Part shown: in pieces, positions 63,566 to 64,000 of the stretch | How positions within the stretch are numbered: position 1 is the stretch's first letter | How the letters are laid out: each line of letters opens with the position of its first letter | NCBI GenBank assembly: GCA_963820965.1 | Contig: CAWGCC010000062.1 | Location: forward strand, 349,412 to 413,411 | Direction: 5' to 3' | Length of the DNA stretch: 64,000 bases | Source of the DNA: DATEDA01 sp963820965 | GTDB lineage: Bacteria; Pseudomonadota; Gammaproteobacteria; Burkholderiales; SG8-39 | Notes under the pieces: generated by a model | The model's input: the letters and a program-made list of their open reading frames with translations, nothing else | Told to the model about the DNA's origin: nothing | Databases searched by the model: none | Program-made: the position numbers and the translations under genes

Positions 63566-64000
63566 TCATTTCAGCGCGAGCTCGATGTCGCGCAGCACCT
63601 CGTCGCCCTCGCGGGCGATCTCGTTCTCGATCAGCGCGCCGCAGCCGGGGCAGAAGAACTGCCGGAACACCGGCCGCTCGTCGATGTAGCGCCGCCAGTC
63701 GCCGACGTTGGGGTTCGAGGTGGCGATCTCCCGTCCGCGCGCACGCAGGCGTCCTTGTAGTTGCGCGCGCACCGGGCCGAGGTCGGCGGCGCACTTTGCA
63801 CAACAAGTGTGCAGGCTGCCGTTCGCCTTGCGGACCTCCAGGTTGTCGGAGATCCGCGCGACGACCTTGCCGTCGAGGATGCTTGACCTCGCCCGCCCGG
63901 CGGCAGCGCGCGTCGCGGCGCGCCGCGCGGAGCCGCGTCGTCGCCTTCTCGTCGAGCCGTTCGTCGTCGGTCACCACCACCCCGTAGATCTCGCGGCGGC
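63566..64000 (-). CDS. Acetone carboxylase gamma subunit-like protein, 5' end outside the window (frameshifted)
   Basis: The C-terminal part reads REIATSNPNVGDWRRYIDERPVFRQFFCPGCGALIENEIAREGDEVLRDIEL, with a CPGC zinc-like pair. Upstream frames give NLEVRKANGSLHTCCAKCAADLGPV (another cysteine cluster) and REIYGVVVTDDERLDEKATTRLR. This matches the small subunit of acetone/acetophenone carboxylases and hydantoinase-like complexes. At least two indels (near 63750 and 63885) break the frame. Large subunits should lie beyond the right edge, which cannot be checked here. Confidence 0.72.

Noticed and set aside
1..64000. CRISPR arrays, transposase genes, integrases or phage genes
   Set aside because: No regularly spaced repeats and no recognisable mobile-element proteins were found in either strand.

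Overview
The window is high-GC proteobacterial DNA. The gene content points to a betaproteobacterium, probably Burkholderiales-like and heterotrophic: an atpIBEFHA operon with an Asp-type c subunit, TRAP systems, Bug/TctC binding proteins, Liv-type ABC transporters, molybdenum hydroxylases and many small catabolic enzymes. This assignment rests on gene content and composition only. No rRNA, tRNA, CRISPR array, insertion sequence or prophage was seen.

Layout. 1-3108 (minus): ATP synthase genes atpI-B-E-F-H and the start of atpA. 3264-12073 (plus): an alpha/beta hydrolase fused to a VOC domain, two TRAP transporters (dctP-Q-M twice) and an FAD aromatic hydroxylase between them. 12386-15012 (plus): a slightly less GC-rich accessory stretch with a 59-residue basic peptide, an ATP-grasp ligase and a secreted zinc peptidase. 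14964-18308 (minus): a zinc-ribbon / class III cyclase / AAA ATPase / TPR protein. 18566-25332 (minus): a dipeptide/oligopeptide ABC operon (binding protein, two permeases, two ATPases) ending in an M20 peptidase; 18.6-23.27 kb is saturated with one-base indels.

25737-27852 (minus): fumarylacetoacetate-hydrolase-like protein, Rieske ferredoxin and a beta-hydroxyacid dehydrogenase. 28036-39623 (plus): CocE-like esterase, maleylacetoacetate isomerase-like protein, hydrolase, then a tightly overlapped livK-H-M-G-F / ACMSD-like amidohydrolase / IorAB-type molybdenum hydroxylase operon, which looks like uptake plus first oxidation steps for one unidentified (hetero)aromatic or acid. 39667-41224: tandem Tat-type lipoproteins. 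41236-43608 (minus): COG0523 GTPase and an LVIVD-repeat protein. 43778-47982: a Bug receptor and small oxidoreductase, VOC, SDR and NIPSNAP genes. 48186-48866: an AbrB/PIN toxin-antitoxin pair. 48879-50464 (minus): a MalT-like regulator and a Bug receptor, both truncated and joined at one deletion scar. 50535-54267 (minus): a CoxMSL-type hydroxylase. 54376-57654: HDAC-like deacetylase, cupin, carboxymuconolactone decarboxylase-like and Gfo/Idh/MocA genes. 58019-63474 (minus): a second livKHMGF operon with a polysaccharide-deacetylase-like hydrolase. 63566-end (minus): an acetone-carboxylase gamma-like protein.

Two themes recur. First, in three of the transporter operons a strong stem-loop separates the binding-protein gene from the membrane-component genes, and a REP-like repeat occupies that gap in a fourth, suggesting differential expression by RNA structure. 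Second, many otherwise well-conserved genes carry one-base indels, mostly insertions. Most read as assembly errors; the MalT-like/Bug pair is real decay.
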